The position numbers were made by a program, and so were the translations under genes. From Alteribacillus persepolensis (GTDB lineage: Bacteria; Bacillota; Bacilli; Bacillales; Marinococcaceae), in contig NZ_FNDK01000008.1 in NCBI RefSeq assembly GCF_900099605.1, positions 62,001 to 126,000 of the forward strand: DNA of 64,000 nucleotides. Direction: 5' to 3'. Position 1 is the first letter of the stretch. Every line of letters begins with the position of its first letter. The notes under the pieces were generated by a model. That model did not search any database. It saw nothing but the letters and a program-made list of their open reading frames with translations, and was not told the origin of the DNA. Shown in pieces: positions 1 to 9,103 of the stretch.

Positions 1-661
1 GAGCAGCAGCAGAAATAACGCCTTCTGGAGCACCGCCTTTGCCAACGAATAAATCAATACCAGTTTGAGGAAGTGCTGTTGCAATCGACGCTCCAACATC
101 GCCGTCGCCGAAGAGCTTGACTCTCGCACCTTTTGCACGAACACGCTCTACAATATCCATGTGGCGCTTTCGGTCTTGGATAATAACAGTAAGATCACGT
201 ACGCGTTTATTATTCATTTTTGCCACAATATCAATCGTTTTTTCAATAGGATCATCAAGTCGTACTAATCCAGCTGCTTTCGGGCCAACTGCAATTTTTT
301 CCATATACATATCAGGTGCATGGAGCAACGTACCTCTGTCAGCAACAGCAATCACAGCCATGGCATTTGCTCTTCCATTAGCAACAATGTTTGTCCCTTC
401 TAATGGATCGACGGCAATGTCGACTTCGGGACCGCTGCCGCTTCCTACTTCTTCGCCGATATAAAGCATTGGCGCCTCATCTTTTTCTCCTTCTCCAATA
501 ACGACTGTTCCTTTGCAGCCAACTGAATCAAACATCGTACGCATGGCTGTTGTTGCTGCATCGTCCGCAGCTATTTTCTGACCGCGGCCAAGCCACTGTG
601 CAGAAGCAATTGCTGCTGCTTCTGTCACTCGGACAACTTCTAAAGCTAATTCTCTATCCAC
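1..661 (-). CDS. glpX: Fructose-1,6-bisphosphatase class II, 5' part
   Basis: Hydrolyses fructose-1,6-bisphosphate to fructose-6-phosphate in gluconeogenesis. The reading frame starts at GTG 661, 8 bases after GGAGGG, and runs off the left edge, so about 220 residues of a usual 320-340 are visible. Visible motifs fit GlpX: an N-terminal [19 protein letters not shown] stretch, the acidic metal site [10 protein letters not shown], and VDPLEGTN, the phosphatase metal-binding signature. It diverges from yutE; the two candidate promoters overlap at their -35 ends. pckA and pgi lie in the same window, but this gene forms no operon with them. Identity is certain at family level; the C-terminus is not seen. 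Confidence 0.93.
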   Translation of the reverse strand, partial: MDRELALEVVRVTEAAAIASAQWLGRGQKIAADDAATTAMRTMFDSVGCKGTVVIGEGEKDEAPMLYIGEEVGSGSGPEVDIAVDPLEGTNIVANGRANAMAVIAVADRGTLLHAPDMYMEKIAVGPKAAGLVRLDDPIEKTIDIVAKMNNKRVRDLTVIIQDRKRHMDIVERVRAKGARVKLFGDGDVGASIATALPQTGIDLFVGKGGAPEGVISAAA

Positions 662-717
662 TAATGTATCCCTCCATGTGTCATTACAATGCTGTAAAAT
701 AAATCAATAATTCCGTA

Positions 718-747
718 ATTATAGTATCATATTATGGTGTTATTGAA
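718..747 (-). promoter_or_regulatory. Candidate glpX promoter
   Basis: Read on the minus strand: TTCAAT, 18-base spacer, TATAAT. The -35 shares bases with the oppositely directed candidate promoter of yutE (TTGAAT at 743-748), so the two polymerases would compete for the same site. Sequence match only. Confidence 0.4.
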
Positions 748-770
748 TAACTACTTCTACAGACTAGAAT
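743..770 (+). promoter_or_regulatory. Candidate yutE-yutF promoter
   Basis: TTGAAT at 743-748 and TAGAAT at 765-770 with a 16-base spacer, about 60 bases before the yutE start. A second AT-rich -10-like TATAAT lies near 787 but has no good -35. Confidence 0.35.
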
Positions 771-830
771 AAGGAGCTGCTATGATATAATAAACATTTA
801 TGGGATTATGTAGGAAAAGGAGGCTGCGAT

Positions 831-1280
831 ATGTATTTTGTAGACCGGAAAAAAATTGAAGATATCTTGCAGTACATGGAGCGTATTCACCAGTCATTTC
901 AACAAATACACAACTTAGAATCACCAGTCGAACAGCTGGCTTTAGAGCGTATGGCACAAGGGTGGATTGAAGGAATGATTGACGTTGGCAACCAGATGAT
1001 TGACGGGTTTATTATGAGAGATCCAGGCAGTTACGAAGATATACTAGATATTCTAGAAGATGAAGAAGTGATATCAGCAGAAGAAACGAAAGGACTGAAA
1101 CATGTATTAACGCTCCGAAAAGAGTTAGTGCAGCATTACACCGGTATTCAGCACGATTCATTTCAACACATTATGTTAGAAGAAAAAAATGCCATGGCAG
1201 CATTCCCGGATAACATACGTAATTATTTAGAAAAAGAATTGGGGCCGGTATCTGCTTTTTTACCTGAAGAAGACAAATAA
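831..1280 (+). CDS. yutE: DUF86/HepT-like protein YutE
   Basis: 149-residue cytoplasmic helical protein of the DUF86 family, which includes HepT toxins of HEPN/MNT pairs. The sequence resembles B. subtilis YutE, including the segment RKELVQHYTGI near residue 100, close to the Rx4-6HxY RNase motif of HEPN proteins though the His-Tyr spacing differs. No MNT nucleotidyltransferase antitoxin gene lies beside it, so a toxin role is not supported here. The start ATG follows AAAGGAGG by 9 bases. It is followed after 13 bases by yutF, probably in one transcript. Function unknown. Confidence 0.85.
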   Translation: MYFVDRKKIEDILQYMERIHQSFQQIHNLESPVEQLALERMAQGWIEGMIDVGNQMIDGFIMRDPGSYEDILDILEDEEVISAEETKGLKHVLTLRKELVQHYTGIQHDSFQHIMLEEKNAMAAFPDNIRNYLEKELGPVSAFLPEEDK

Positions 1281-1293
1281 TGGAGGGATAACC

Positions 1294-2058
1294 ATGAAAA
1301 CTTACAGCGGTTACTTGCTGGATTTAGATGGCACGATGTATCGCGGCGGCAAACCAATACCAGAAGCTGTCGAGTTCGTTAAAAAGCTCCGTAAAAACAA
1401 CCTGCCCTACCTGTTTGTTACAAATAATTCTTCTGCTGCACCGGAAGATGTAGCGGCCCGTCTCCAGCGTATGGATGTTCCATGCCAAGAGCAGGACATC
1501 CTAACAACGAGTATGGCAGCAGCTCAGTATATGAACACAAGAGCGCAGGAGAAAACTGTGTTTGTGATTGGAGAAAGCGGCTTGGTAAAAGCGGTGCAGG
1601 AAGCTGGTTTTACGATCGAAAACACAAACCCGGAGTTTGTCATTATTGGACTTGACCGGCAAGTAACCTATGAAAAGCTGGCAGCCGCATGTCTAGCGGT
1701 GCGAAACGGAGCTAGTTTTATTTCCACGAATGCCGATAAAGCACTTCCAACAGATAAAGGCTTCATGCCGGGAAATGGGGCGGTGACAGCCGTGGTCAGT
1801 GTTTCAACGGGAGTAAATCCTGTTTTCATCGGAAAACCAGAGCCGATTATGATTCAAGAAGCAGTCAAACGTTTAGGTATTAAAGCAGAAGAAGCAGTAT
1901 TGATCGGTGATAATTATGACACGGATATTTTAGCCGGGATTCGAGCTGGCCTCGACACGGTTCATGTTGATACAGGAGTCACGTCCAAGGATGACGTGCT
2001 TATAAAAGAAAAACTCCCTACATACACGTTGTCTTCTTTAGCAGAGTGGGGACTGTAA
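1294..2058 (+). CDS. yutF: HAD-IIA hydrolase YutF (NagD-like phosphatase)
   Basis: 254-residue haloacid-dehalogenase phosphatase of subclass IIA, the NagD/AraL type that acts on nucleotides or sugar phosphates. Motif I is DLDGTMYRG near residue 11, motif II is VTNNSS near 43, and motifs III/IV are visible as GKPEP near 190 and IGDNYDTDI near 210. The length is typical for the family. The ATG follows TGGAGGGATAACC. It is probably co-transcribed with yutE. The substrate cannot be told from sequence. Confidence 0.9.
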   Translation: MKTYSGYLLDLDGTMYRGGKPIPEAVEFVKKLRKNNLPYLFVTNNSSAAPEDVAARLQRMDVPCQEQDILTTSMAAAQYMNTRAQEKTVFVIGESGLVKAVQEAGFTIENTNPEFVIIGLDRQVTYEKLAAACLAVRNGASFISTNADKALPTDKGFMPGNGAVTAVVSVSTGVNPVFIGKPEPIMIQEAVKRLGIKAEEAVLIGDNYDTDILAGIRAGLDTVHVDTGVTSKDDVLIKEKLPTYTLSSLAEWGL

Positions 2059-2061
2059 CAT

Positions 2062-2556
2062 TTATTGTCTGTGATCAAGCCGGTGGGCAAGCCGGCTTGA
2101 TGCAGATGCAGCAATAGCACCTACAATATCATCTAAAAATGTGTGGCATTCTCCGCTCGATTTATCATTTAGCTTTTCTAAAATGCCGGGCTTTTGTTTA
2201 TCGACATAGCCGTAGTTGGTAAAACCAATACTTCCGTAGACGTTAACAATTGACAGCGCAATGATTTCATCTACTCCGTATAATCCTTCATCATTTTCAA
2301 TAATTTCTTGCAGCGGTTCTGATAAGTATCCTCCTTCTGCCAGCTTATCTAATTCTATCCCAGTTATCACAGCATTTTGTACTTCTCTTTTGGCCAACAC
2401 ACCTTCTACGTGCTCTATACATGTTTCATGACGGAGTCCTTTAATATAGCCTTCTTGTAAATAAAAAACGAGCCTGGCGATATCGTCTAGTTCCACACCG
2501 CGTTCTCGCAGCATATTTTTTGTCGTTTCTTCTAAAGGATGATGCGAATAAACCAT
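2062..2556 (-). CDS. yutG: Phosphatidylglycerophosphatase A-like protein YutG
   Basis: About 164 residues, matching B. subtilis YutG and the PgpA-related family that removes phosphate from phosphatidylglycerophosphate. Conserved parts are AKREVQNAVITGIELD, GLYGVDEIIA, YGSIGFTNYGYVDK and the C-terminal TFLDDIVGAIAASASSRLAH, where the Asp pairs form the likely metal site. Unlike E. coli PgpA it lacks clear transmembrane helices. The frame is open up to an ATG at 2664, but the homologous length and the family start favour ATG 2556, preceded by GCAGGT. It ends 3 bases from yutF and converges with it. Confidence 0.83.
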   Translation of the reverse strand: MVYSHHPLEETTKNMLRERGVELDDIARLVFYLQEGYIKGLRHETCIEHVEGVLAKREVQNAVITGIELDKLAEGGYLSEPLQEIIENDEGLYGVDEIIALSIVNVYGSIGFTNYGYVDKQKPGILEKLNDKSSGECHTFLDDIVGAIAASASSRLAHRLDHRQ

Positions 2557-2699
2557 TGTTTCGACCTGCTTTCTCAAAAATGTTCTTGTATTAGTTTCTC
2601 CATTTATACCGGTTATATCCATCCAAACAGAAGAGAGGGGGGTAATGGACAGGCGCATGGTCATACAATGTATAAAATGGAATCTGGGAGGATTGTGTC

Positions 2700-3710
2700 A
2701 TGATGGAGAGGAACGTGTATGATCATTATGGCCTTTATATGAGAGAGGCATTTCAAGCAGGTGCATACGCTGGGTTTTATACGGATCATGCAGCCTACTT
2801 ATTAGTTCCGGATGTGATGCAAAAATCGGATGACTGGAAGGAAAAATTGGACTGGGCTGCGCACTTAAAATGGTGCGGTGATGACACCATTGCTGAATTT
2901 GTTGCACCGTATACAAGAGGGTACTCCGTTCCAGTAGACGGGGAAAAACAACTGTTATTTCAAATACCGGCAAAACCCGTAAGAGAGCATGACCCTGTCT
3001 CAGACGGAGAAGCATTGTTTCGTTTCCACCAGCTGGGGAAGCGTTTGTTTCCCTCTTCTGCCGTGCAGCCATTTTCACAAAGGTGGTGTGAATGGTGGGA
3101 AACAAGATTGGGGCAACTGGAAAACTGGTATGCCAATGTCCGCAAAAAAGCTAGTTATTCAGATATGGATAAATGGTTTTTACACACTTTTCCTTATTAT
3201 ATAGGCAGAACGGAAAACGCGATTCAGTGGGTAAAGGAAACAGCGTGGGAGATGGGCGCAGGAGAAGAACCAGGGTGTGTGTCTCACTTTTGTTTTACGC
3301 CAAATACGTGGATTACGATTGCGGAAAATAATGCTTCTGTCAAGCTGCCGTCAGATTGGCTCTATGATCATCCTTCAAGAGATGTGGCAGAATGGCTGCG
3401 GTACGTGCTTACAGATGGGGATACAAAAGCAGCCAGCCAATTTTTAAGCGATTACCAACATGAGTATGAATTATCACCTCTTGCTTGTCAGTTAGTATTT
3501 GGCCGTTTGCTGTTTCCGTATTATTTTATGGAACGGGTCGAGCAAACGTACTTGCGTGAAACAACCAGTGAATATGATCAAGCCCTGGCTGACTTGCAGG
3601 CGATGTGGGAAAAAGAACCGGAACACATTGAAAAGTTAGCAGTTATAGCTAACACATCGCTTTCGTGTGGAAAAGATTTGCCCGAGTGGTTCATCACCTC
3701 TTTGTCATAG
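2700..3710 (+). CDS. yutH: Spore coat-associated protein YutH
   Basis: 336-residue protein resembling YutH of the CotS/YutH group, which has an aminoglycoside-phosphotransferase (APH) kinase-like fold and is tied to the spore coat. It begins MMERNVYDHYGLY and is rich in Trp and aromatic residues. I do not see a convincing complete APH catalytic HxDxxxxN motif, so kinase activity is doubtful. GGGAGG lies at 2686-2691, about 8 bases before ATG 2700; ATG 2703 is also possible. The gene is divergent from yutG and supports an endospore-forming host. Confidence 0.8.
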   Translation: MMERNVYDHYGLYMREAFQAGAYAGFYTDHAAYLLVPDVMQKSDDWKEKLDWAAHLKWCGDDTIAEFVAPYTRGYSVPVDGEKQLLFQIPAKPVREHDPVSDGEALFRFHQLGKRLFPSSAVQPFSQRWCEWWETRLGQLENWYANVRKKASYSDMDKWFLHTFPYYIGRTENAIQWVKETAWEMGAGEEPGCVSHFCFTPNTWITIAENNASVKLPSDWLYDHPSRDVAEWLRYVLTDGDTKAASQFLSDYQHEYELSPLACQLVFGRLLFPYYFMERVEQTYLRETTSEYDQALADLQAMWEKEPEHIEKLAVIANTSLSCGKDLPEWFITSLS

Positions 3711-3739
3711 AAAAATAAATGACAACGGAAATAGAGCAC

Positions 3740-3768
3740 TTGTAAAAAGAAAAGAAAACATATATAAT
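3740..3768 (+). promoter_or_regulatory. Candidate hom-thrC-thrB promoter
   Basis: TTGTAA at 3740-3745, 17-base spacer, TATAAT at 3763-3768. It gives a leader of about 130 bases before hom. The leader contains AAGGAG followed by a four-codon ORF (ATG TTT ACT GAG stop, 3788-3802). No T-box was found. Confidence 0.6.
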
Positions 3769-3903
3769 GTCCATTATAAGGAGACAAATGTTTACTGAGT
3801 AAAAACAAATATAAAAGGTTGAATTGACATTTGACTGGGTTTTATGCCATTATATGAACTATTCAAGTATGTTTTCGCAACAGGCAGCAAGGAGTGGGAG
3901 AGT

Positions 3904-5208
3904 ATGGAACGAGGAGTGGTTATTGGTTTACTTGGACTGGGCACTGTCGGAAGTGGTGTGGTCCAAATTGTAAAAAACCATCAGCAAGAACTGCAGCATA
4001 AGGTAGGATGCCAAGTTTCAGTAGGCAAAATCCTTGTACGTGATAAATCAAAACATCGCGATTTAGATATAGATGAAGACCAATTAACGGTTGAGGTGGA
4101 AGATGTCGTTCACAACCCTGATATTGACGTTGTCATCGAAGTGATGGGTGGAGTGAACCAGGCTCGTGAATACATTATTCAAGCTTTGCAAAATAAAAAA
4201 CACGTTGTGACGGCCAATAAAGATTTGATGGCGTTATATGGAGCTGAGTTATTAAGTGTTGCAGCAGAAAATGGCTGCGATTTATTTTATGAAGCGAGTG
4301 TTGCTGGAGGAATCCCTGTATTAAGAGGGATGGCGGAAGGATTAGCTTCTGACCGCATTACTCAAATGATGGGCATTGTAAATGGAACGACTAATTATAT
4401 TTTAACGAAAATGGAACAAGACGGACGGGATTATGAAGATGTGCTGCGAGAAGCTCAAGAGCTTGGTTTTGCAGAAAGTGACCCGACTGCAGATGTAGAA
4501 GGGCTCGATGCTGCTCGTAAAATTGCGATTTTAGCGAATTTAGGATTCTCCATGAATGTTGAATTAGAAGACGTGTTAGTACGAGGCATTACCACGATTA
4601 CTACAGAAGACATGGAGTACTGCAAACAGCTCGGTTATTCTTTGAAGCTGATAGGGCTGGCCAGCCGAACAGAAGGCAGAGTAGAGCTTACTGTGCAGCC
4701 GATGCTGCTGCCGCATAGCCACCCGCTGGCCTCGGTACAAGATGAATACAATGCTGTCTATGTGTATGGAGAAGCAGTTGGAGAAACGATGTTCTATGGA
4801 CCGGGAGCAGGGTCTCTTCCAACGGCGACAGCTGTGGTATCGGATTTGGTAACTGTTGTGAAGAACCTTCGCTTAGGTGTGAATGGACAAATGACTGCAC
4901 GCCCGCTGTATGATAAGCAGTTGAAAACGGATAAAGAAGTAGAGTCAAAATATTTCATGCGTTTACAGGTTAGAGATGAAACCGGTACGTTTGATACATT
5001 AACGGCTTTGTTTGCTAAAGAAGATGTCAGCTTTGAGAGGCTGCTGCAGTGGCCATTAGAGAACGAAAAAGAACCGATGGCAGAAGTAGTATTAATTACT
5101 CATGAAACGAACAGAGCTGTATATGAAAAAATTTATCGTGAATTGGAAAATATGGACGTAGTACTGAATGTTAAGAGCAGTTACCGCGTTGAGGGAGGAC
5201 AAGCGTAA
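3904..5208 (+). CDS. hom: Homoserine dehydrogenase
   Basis: NAD(P)H-dependent reduction of aspartate semialdehyde to homoserine, the branch point to Thr and Met. 434 residues; B. subtilis Hom has 433. The N-terminal Rossmann motif [13 protein letters not shown] comes first, then the catalytic region [10 protein letters not shown] and [25 protein letters not shown], and [12 protein letters not shown]; a C-terminal ACT-like regulatory domain begins near residue 350. The frame is open to an upstream ATG at 3844, but ATG 3904 is preferred: it is preceded by GGAGTGGGAG and matches the family N-terminus. Its stop codon overlaps the thrC start. Confidence 0.96.
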   Translation: MERGVVIGLLGLGTVGSGVVQIVKNHQQELQHKVGCQVSVGKILVRDKSKHRDLDIDEDQLTVEVEDVVHNPDIDVVIEVMGGVNQAREYIIQALQNKKHVVTANKDLMALYGAELLSVAAENGCDLFYEASVAGGIPVLRGMAEGLASDRITQMMGIVNGTTNYILTKMEQDGRDYEDVLREAQELGFAESDPTADVEGLDAARKIAILANLGFSMNVELEDVLVRGITTITTEDMEYCKQLGYSLKLIGLASRTEGRVELTVQPMLLPHSHPLASVQDEYNAVYVYGEAVGETMFYGPGAGSLPTATAVVSDLVTVVKNLRLGVNGQMTARPLYDKQLKTDKEVESKYFMRLQVRDETGTFDTLTALFAKEDVSFERLLQWPLENEKEPMAEVVLITHETNRAVYEKIYRELENMDVVLNVKSSYRVEGGQA

Positions 5209-6278
5209 TGAGCAGCTGGAAGGGATTGCTTCACACTTATAAAGATTACTTACCGGTAAATGAAAAAACACCACGTTTAACATTAAATGAAGGGAATACG
5301 CCGCTTATCCCCCTGGAGCGTTTGTCGGAAGAGTGGGGAGTAGAGGTTTATGTTAAAACAGAAGGGGCAAACCCGACTGGTTCATTTAAAGACCGCGGAA
5401 TGGTTATGGCGGTCGCCAAAGCAAAAGAAGAAGGCAGCAAAGCGATAATTTGTGCTTCTACCGGTAATACGTCTGCAGCAGCTGCAGCTTATGGAGCTAG
5501 AGCGGGGCTTCGCTGTATCGTCGTCATTCCAGAAGGGAAAATTGCTCTGGGAAAACTGGCGCAGGCAGTGATGTATGGAGCTGAAGTGTTTGAAATCCAA
5601 GGCAATTTTGATCATGCTCTGGAAATTGTTCGTTCTGTCAGCGAAAAAGAAAACATTACGTTAGTCAACTCTGTTAATCCTTATCGGATTGAAGGACAGA
5701 AAACGTCTGCATTTGAAATCTGTGATGCATTAGGAAAAGCCCCTGATGTTCTCTCTATTCCAGTAGGCAATGCTGGTAACATCACGGCGTATTGGAAAGG
5801 TTTTAAAGAGTATCATGACAAAAAAGGCACAGGTCTTCCACAAATGCATGGGTTTGAAGCAGAAGGAGCCGCTGCTATTGTACAAGATAAAGTAATCGAA
5901 AGTCCGGAAACGATTGCAACAGCGATTCGTATTGGGAATCCGGCAAGCTGGAAACAAGCCGTGAATGCAAAAGATGAATCAAACGGCCAGATTAACATGG
6001 TAACAGATAACGAAATTGTAGAAGCTTATCAGCTGCTTGCACAAAAAGAAGGTGTGTTTGCTGAACCAGCGTCTTGTGCGTCCATAGCCGGACTGAAAAA
6101 GCAATTGGAAAGCGGAGAAATACGTAAAGGTTCGAAAGTCGTGTGCGTCTTAACTGGAAATGGGTTGAAAGATCCAAGTACAGCTATTGATACAGTAACC
6201 GTCAAGCCTACAGTGATACCAAACAATGAAGAAGCCTTCCTCGAAAAGCTTAAAGGAGGGGTTGCTGGTGGACGGTGA
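5208..6278 (+). CDS. thrC: Threonine synthase
   Basis: PLP enzyme converting O-phosphohomoserine to threonine. 356 residues, near the 352 of B. subtilis ThrC. The PLP lysine is K61 in GSFKDRG; the phosphate-binding loop is PVGNAGN near residue 187; [17 protein letters not shown] near residue 85 is typical. The ATG overlaps the hom stop by one base (TAATG), and the ribosome site GAGGGAGGAC lies inside the hom 3' end. Translational coupling with hom and thrB is likely. Confidence 0.97.
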   Translation: MSSWKGLLHTYKDYLPVNEKTPRLTLNEGNTPLIPLERLSEEWGVEVYVKTEGANPTGSFKDRGMVMAVAKAKEEGSKAIICASTGNTSAAAAAYGARAGLRCIVVIPEGKIALGKLAQAVMYGAEVFEIQGNFDHALEIVRSVSEKENITLVNSVNPYRIEGQKTSAFEICDALGKAPDVLSIPVGNAGNITAYWKGFKEYHDKKGTGLPQMHGFEAEGAAAIVQDKVIESPETIATAIRIGNPASWKQAVNAKDESNGQINMVTDNEIVEAYQLLAQKEGVFAEPASCASIAGLKKQLESGEIRKGSKVVCVLTGNGLKDPSTAIDTVTVKPTVIPNNEEAFLEKLKGGVAGGR

Positions 6279-7188
6279 GAAAATGATCATTACCGTTCCG
6301 GCAAGCTCCGCTAATTTAGGGCCGGGCTTTGACTCTATCGGTCTTGCCGTTAACCGTTATTTAACGCTAGAGGTTGAGCGTGCGCAAGAGTGGAGATTTT
6401 ATTCTGATTCAGATGAGCTGCTTGATATTCCAGAAGGAAAAGACAACCTGGTGTATCAAGTAGCAGAAAATCTTGCCAGCAGCCTGGGGCGGGAACTGCC
6501 GGCCTGTGAAGTGAAAATGACAAGTGATATACCACTTGCAAGGGGCTTGGGAAGCAGTGCTGCTGCCATTGTGGCAGCTATTGAAATGACTGATCAGTTG
6601 ACCAGCGCTTCGATGACCAAACAGGAAAAAATGCGCTTTGCAAGCCTTTGGGAAGGGCATCCGGACAATGTAGGTCCTTGTTTATACGGTGGGTTAATTG
6701 TCGGCTCACACAGTGAAGCGGAAACAAACATGGTACACTGCGGAGTGCCGGACATTGATTTGGTCATAGCTGTTCCAGATACGGAGCTAATGACGAAAAA
6801 AGCCCGCGGTATTTTGCCGGATCATTTGGAATACCATAAAGCAATCAAAGGCAGCTCGGTCAGCAACGTCCTGGTTGCTGCTATGTTAAAAGAAGACTGG
6901 GATGTAGTTGGAAAAATGATGGTGGAAGATGTTTTTCATCATCCATATCGTGAAAAGCTTGTACCTGGCTTATCCGATATTATGAGCAATATTCGGGATT
7001 ATGGGGCATACGGTGCGGCCTTGAGCGGGGCAGGACCTACTGTGATGTGTCTTGTCCCTGCTGGAACGGGAGAAGATGTAGTGGAAAAACTCGAGGAGGA
7101 CTTTCCGCAGTTTCATGTTCAAACGGCCAGTCCAGCGCCGTTTGGTGCAAATGTGCGTTACAAAAAGATGTCTGTGAAAACACTATAA
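6268..7188 (+). CDS. thrB: Homoserine kinase
   Basis: GHMP-family kinase that phosphorylates homoserine, supplying ThrC. 306 residues from GTG 6268, chosen because AAAGGAGGGG ends 6 bases upstream; an in-frame ATG at 6226 lies inside thrC. The substrate motif is [15 protein letters not shown] near residue 11, the ATP-binding GHMP signature is [16 protein letters not shown] near residue 87, and the third motif is LSGAGPT near residue 255. It overlaps thrC by 11 bases. Last gene of the threonine operon, followed by a strong hairpin. Confidence 0.96.
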   Translation: MDGEKMIITVPASSANLGPGFDSIGLAVNRYLTLEVERAQEWRFYSDSDELLDIPEGKDNLVYQVAENLASSLGRELPACEVKMTSDIPLARGLGSSAAAIVAAIEMTDQLTSASMTKQEKMRFASLWEGHPDNVGPCLYGGLIVGSHSEAETNMVHCGVPDIDLVIAVPDTELMTKKARGILPDHLEYHKAIKGSSVSNVLVAAMLKEDWDVVGKMMVEDVFHHPYREKLVPGLSDIMSNIRDYGAYGAALSGAGPTVMCLVPAGTGEDVVEKLEEDFPQFHVQTASPAPFGANVRYKKMSVKTL

Positions 7189-7258
7189 TGTGTTCGTAGT
7201 CAAACGTTGTACTTTCTAATTGTTGTAAAAAAGGGGCTGTATCAAAAGCCCTTAACGT

Positions 7259-7306
7259 AAAATACCATGGACGCCATCCTTCCAGATGGTGACCATGGTA
7301 TTTTTT
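7259..7306 (+). terminator. Terminator of the threonine operon
   Basis: AAAATACCATGG (7259-7270) pairs with CCATGGTATTTT (from 7293), with an inner CCATC/GATGG stem, followed by a run of six T. Confidence 0.85.
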
Positions 7307-7543
7307 ATTCCCATCTTTGAAAGGCGGTCAGGTGAGACGCCTGCGGGGCTTCGGCTAAGACCAGCCACATCGTGTGGCTGACGCCGGCATCAGCACGGTC
7401 CTGTGCGTCGAAGCAAGAGCTGAAGATCCACCGACGGTGATCTTCCGTCGGTTAGCTGAAGCCTTGCCCGCGGCAAGCGAACCGGAAGAGCCATTCATAC
7501 GATAGGGTATACGTTCATCCAAACCACAAACCTTATAGAATCG

Positions 7544-7596
7544 AAAAAAGGGCTGTCAAAAAGTCATTTTTCATGACCTTTTGATACAGCCCTTTT
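7544..7596. terminator. Bidirectional terminator, mainly for yutI
   Basis: AAAAAAGGGCTGT pairs with ACAGCCCTTTT, with further AAAAGTCA/TGACCTTTT pairing inside. T-runs follow on both strands. It lies 20 bases past the yutI stop on the minus strand. Confidence 0.75.
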
Positions 7597-7616
7597 GCAT
7601 GTTCATTCCAGTGTTA

Positions 7617-7859
7617 TTAAAATACTTGCTCGAGTTCTGTAACACCAGGTACTTCTTCAAGCAATGCACGTTCAATTCCGGCTTTTAACGTGATGGTAGA
7701 AGATGGGCAAGAGCCGCATGCTCCCATAAGACGAACCTTTACAATACCGTCTTCAACATCAACGAGTTCAACGTCACCACCGTCGCGAAGCAAAAATGGA
7801 CGAAGCTTTTCAAGTACTTCTTGAACTTGCGCGTGCATATCTTCTGTTGTGTTAGGCAT
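7617..7859 (-). CDS. yutI: NifU C-terminal domain (Nfu) Fe-S scaffold protein
   Basis: 80-residue Nfu-type protein that carries and transfers Fe-S clusters. It shows the complete domain: [14 protein letters not shown], then the cluster-binding CGSC (C48, C51) in [18 protein letters not shown]. The length is close to the minimal Nfu domain, shorter than B. subtilis YutI. The ATG follows AGGAGAG. It sits close to other Fe-S and redox genes (yuzB, yutM, yumC). Confidence 0.93.
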   Translation of the reverse strand: MPNTTEDMHAQVQEVLEKLRPFLLRDGGDVELVDVEDGIVKVRLMGACGSCPSSTITLKAGIERALLEEVPGVTELEQVF

Positions 7860-8032
7860 GCTTTCATCTCTCCTTTCTTTATCCCCTTATTATAATATCC
7901 ATTTTGGATAGTTTCCATAATCAATAGGGCTTAGTCCATATTCTACTATGAATCGCTTGTTCATGACAACCAAAGTACCCTCGACTCTCTTATTATTTTA
8001 AAATTTGTTATAAAGCGTGTGAAAAGGAGGCG

Positions 8033-9103
8033 TTATACTCCAGAATGGTGTTTATACATCCATAATACACCGCTTTTTAATAAGCGGGCAACGCGGCCGG
8101 TTAGTGCTGTATCTCCCATTACGCCAAAACCATGCTTTTTCCCTAACGAACCGAGTACGCCTTTTAATTTAATCTTTGGCAGTTCTTCTGGAAGGGTCTC
8201 GTTGTTCCATCGTTTTTTCAGCACCGTGGCAATTTGATCTGCCTGCCCTTCGGCTAGCTGGGCACTTGGGGCATGCGGAAGGCTGGCGCAGTCGCCAACG
8301 ACAAATGTATGTTCATCATCGGGCAGATGGTGATGAGGCGTCAACACGACGCGTCCTTTTTCATCTTTTTCCACATCAAGATCGCGCACTACTTTGTTGG
8401 GCTGGATTCCAGCTGTCCAAATAATCGCGTCTGATTTAATAAACTCATCATGATTATACAACCCGCTTTTTTCTACTTTGGTGATGTTCGAGTTGCTGAT
8501 AACGTCGACTTCGTGTTTTTCAAACCAATTTTGAACATAGTTGCTGAGACGTTTCGGAAACATCGGCAGAATCGTTTCTCCGCGGTCAAATAACTTTATA
8601 TGCAAATCAGAGCGGCTTTCACGCAGTTCACTAGCAACTTCCACGCCGCTTAGGCCAGCACCGACAATGGATACAATGGACTGGGCCGGCAAGTTATTAA
8701 GGGCTTCATATGTGCGTCGTGTGTTTTCCATGCTTTGAATGCTGTACGTATTTTCTTCGGCACCGGGAACGCCGTGATATTTGTCTTCACAGCCAAGGCC
8801 AATAACCAAAATGTCGTAGCTGACTGGTTCTTCACCTTTCATAATGATTTGGCGGTTTTCTCTATCAATAGCATCGACAGTGCCAAAGTGTAAGGAGAGG
8901 CGCTCATGTTGAGGGAAAGGGACTCTGACCTCATGATCTGACTCTGTTCCAGCAGCCAACGCATAGTATTCCGTCTTAAAACAGTGGTATGGCAGTTTAT
9001 CGACAAGCACCAGTTCAATATCATCCGGCAAATCATTTGGAAGCAGACGCTGCAAAATCCGCATACCTCCGTATCCTCCACCAACAATCACCATTTTTTT
9101 CAT
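8033..9103 (-). CDS. yutJ: Internal-start product: NDH-2-like NADH dehydrogenase YutJ
   Basis: Alternative product of the same frame starting at ATG 9103. GGGGAGA at 9111-9117 is 7 bases upstream, a strong ribosome site. The 356-residue product equals the length of B. subtilis YutJ (355). It has two Rossmann folds, for FAD (GGGYGG) and NADH (GAGLSG), the flavin-binding VVGDCA near the C-terminal third, and a terminal amphipathic segment LKSGVLWMYKHH expected to touch the membrane. The family passes electrons from NADH to quinone without pumping ions. Whether fused and free forms coexist cannot be told from sequence. Confidence 0.65.
   Translation of the reverse strand: MKKMVIVGGGYGGMRILQRLLPNDLPDDIELVLVDKLPYHCFKTEYYALAAGTESDHEVRVPFPQHERLSLHFGTVDAIDRENRQIIMKGEEPVSYDILVIGLGCEDKYHGVPGAEENTYSIQSMENTRRTYEALNNLPAQSIVSIVGAGLSGVEVASELRESRSDLHIKLFDRGETILPMFPKRLSNYVQNWFEKHEVDVISNSNITKVEKSGLYNHDEFIKSDAIIWTAGIQPNKVVRDLDVEKDEKGRVVLTPHHHLPDDEHTFVVGDCASLPHAPSAQLAEGQADQIATVLKKRWNNETLPEELPKIKLKGVLGSLGKKHGFGVMGDTALTGRVARLLKSGVLWMYKHHSGV

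Larger units (their letters stand above)
7227..7597. repeat. Long inverted repeat flanking a GC-richer element
   Basis: The left arm at 7227-7248 and right arm at 7578-7596 are inverted copies of AAAAGGGCTGTATCAAAAG, the left copy having one extra G. The roughly 330 bases between them hold no gene. They contain an internal inverted pair GGCTTCGGCTAA (7347-7358) and TTAGCTGAAGCC further right, and several short GC hairpins. Related motifs (GGCCTCAGCTAA near 15877) recur in other gaps of the window. This is probably an intergenic repeat element, not a gene. No transposase and no obvious target duplication was seen. Confidence 0.55.

Noticed and set aside
117-464. Open frame of 115 codons on the plus strand
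   Set aside because: Antisense to glpX, whose family motifs are read on the minus strand; no ribosome site.
831-1280. Toxin-antitoxin pair with YutE as HepT-like toxin
   Set aside because: No MNT nucleotidyltransferase gene adjacent; yutF is a phosphatase and the order matches the conserved yutE-yutF region.
3844-3903. Longer start for hom
   Set aside because: Adds residues absent from the family; the ribosome site and conserved N-terminus fit ATG 3904.
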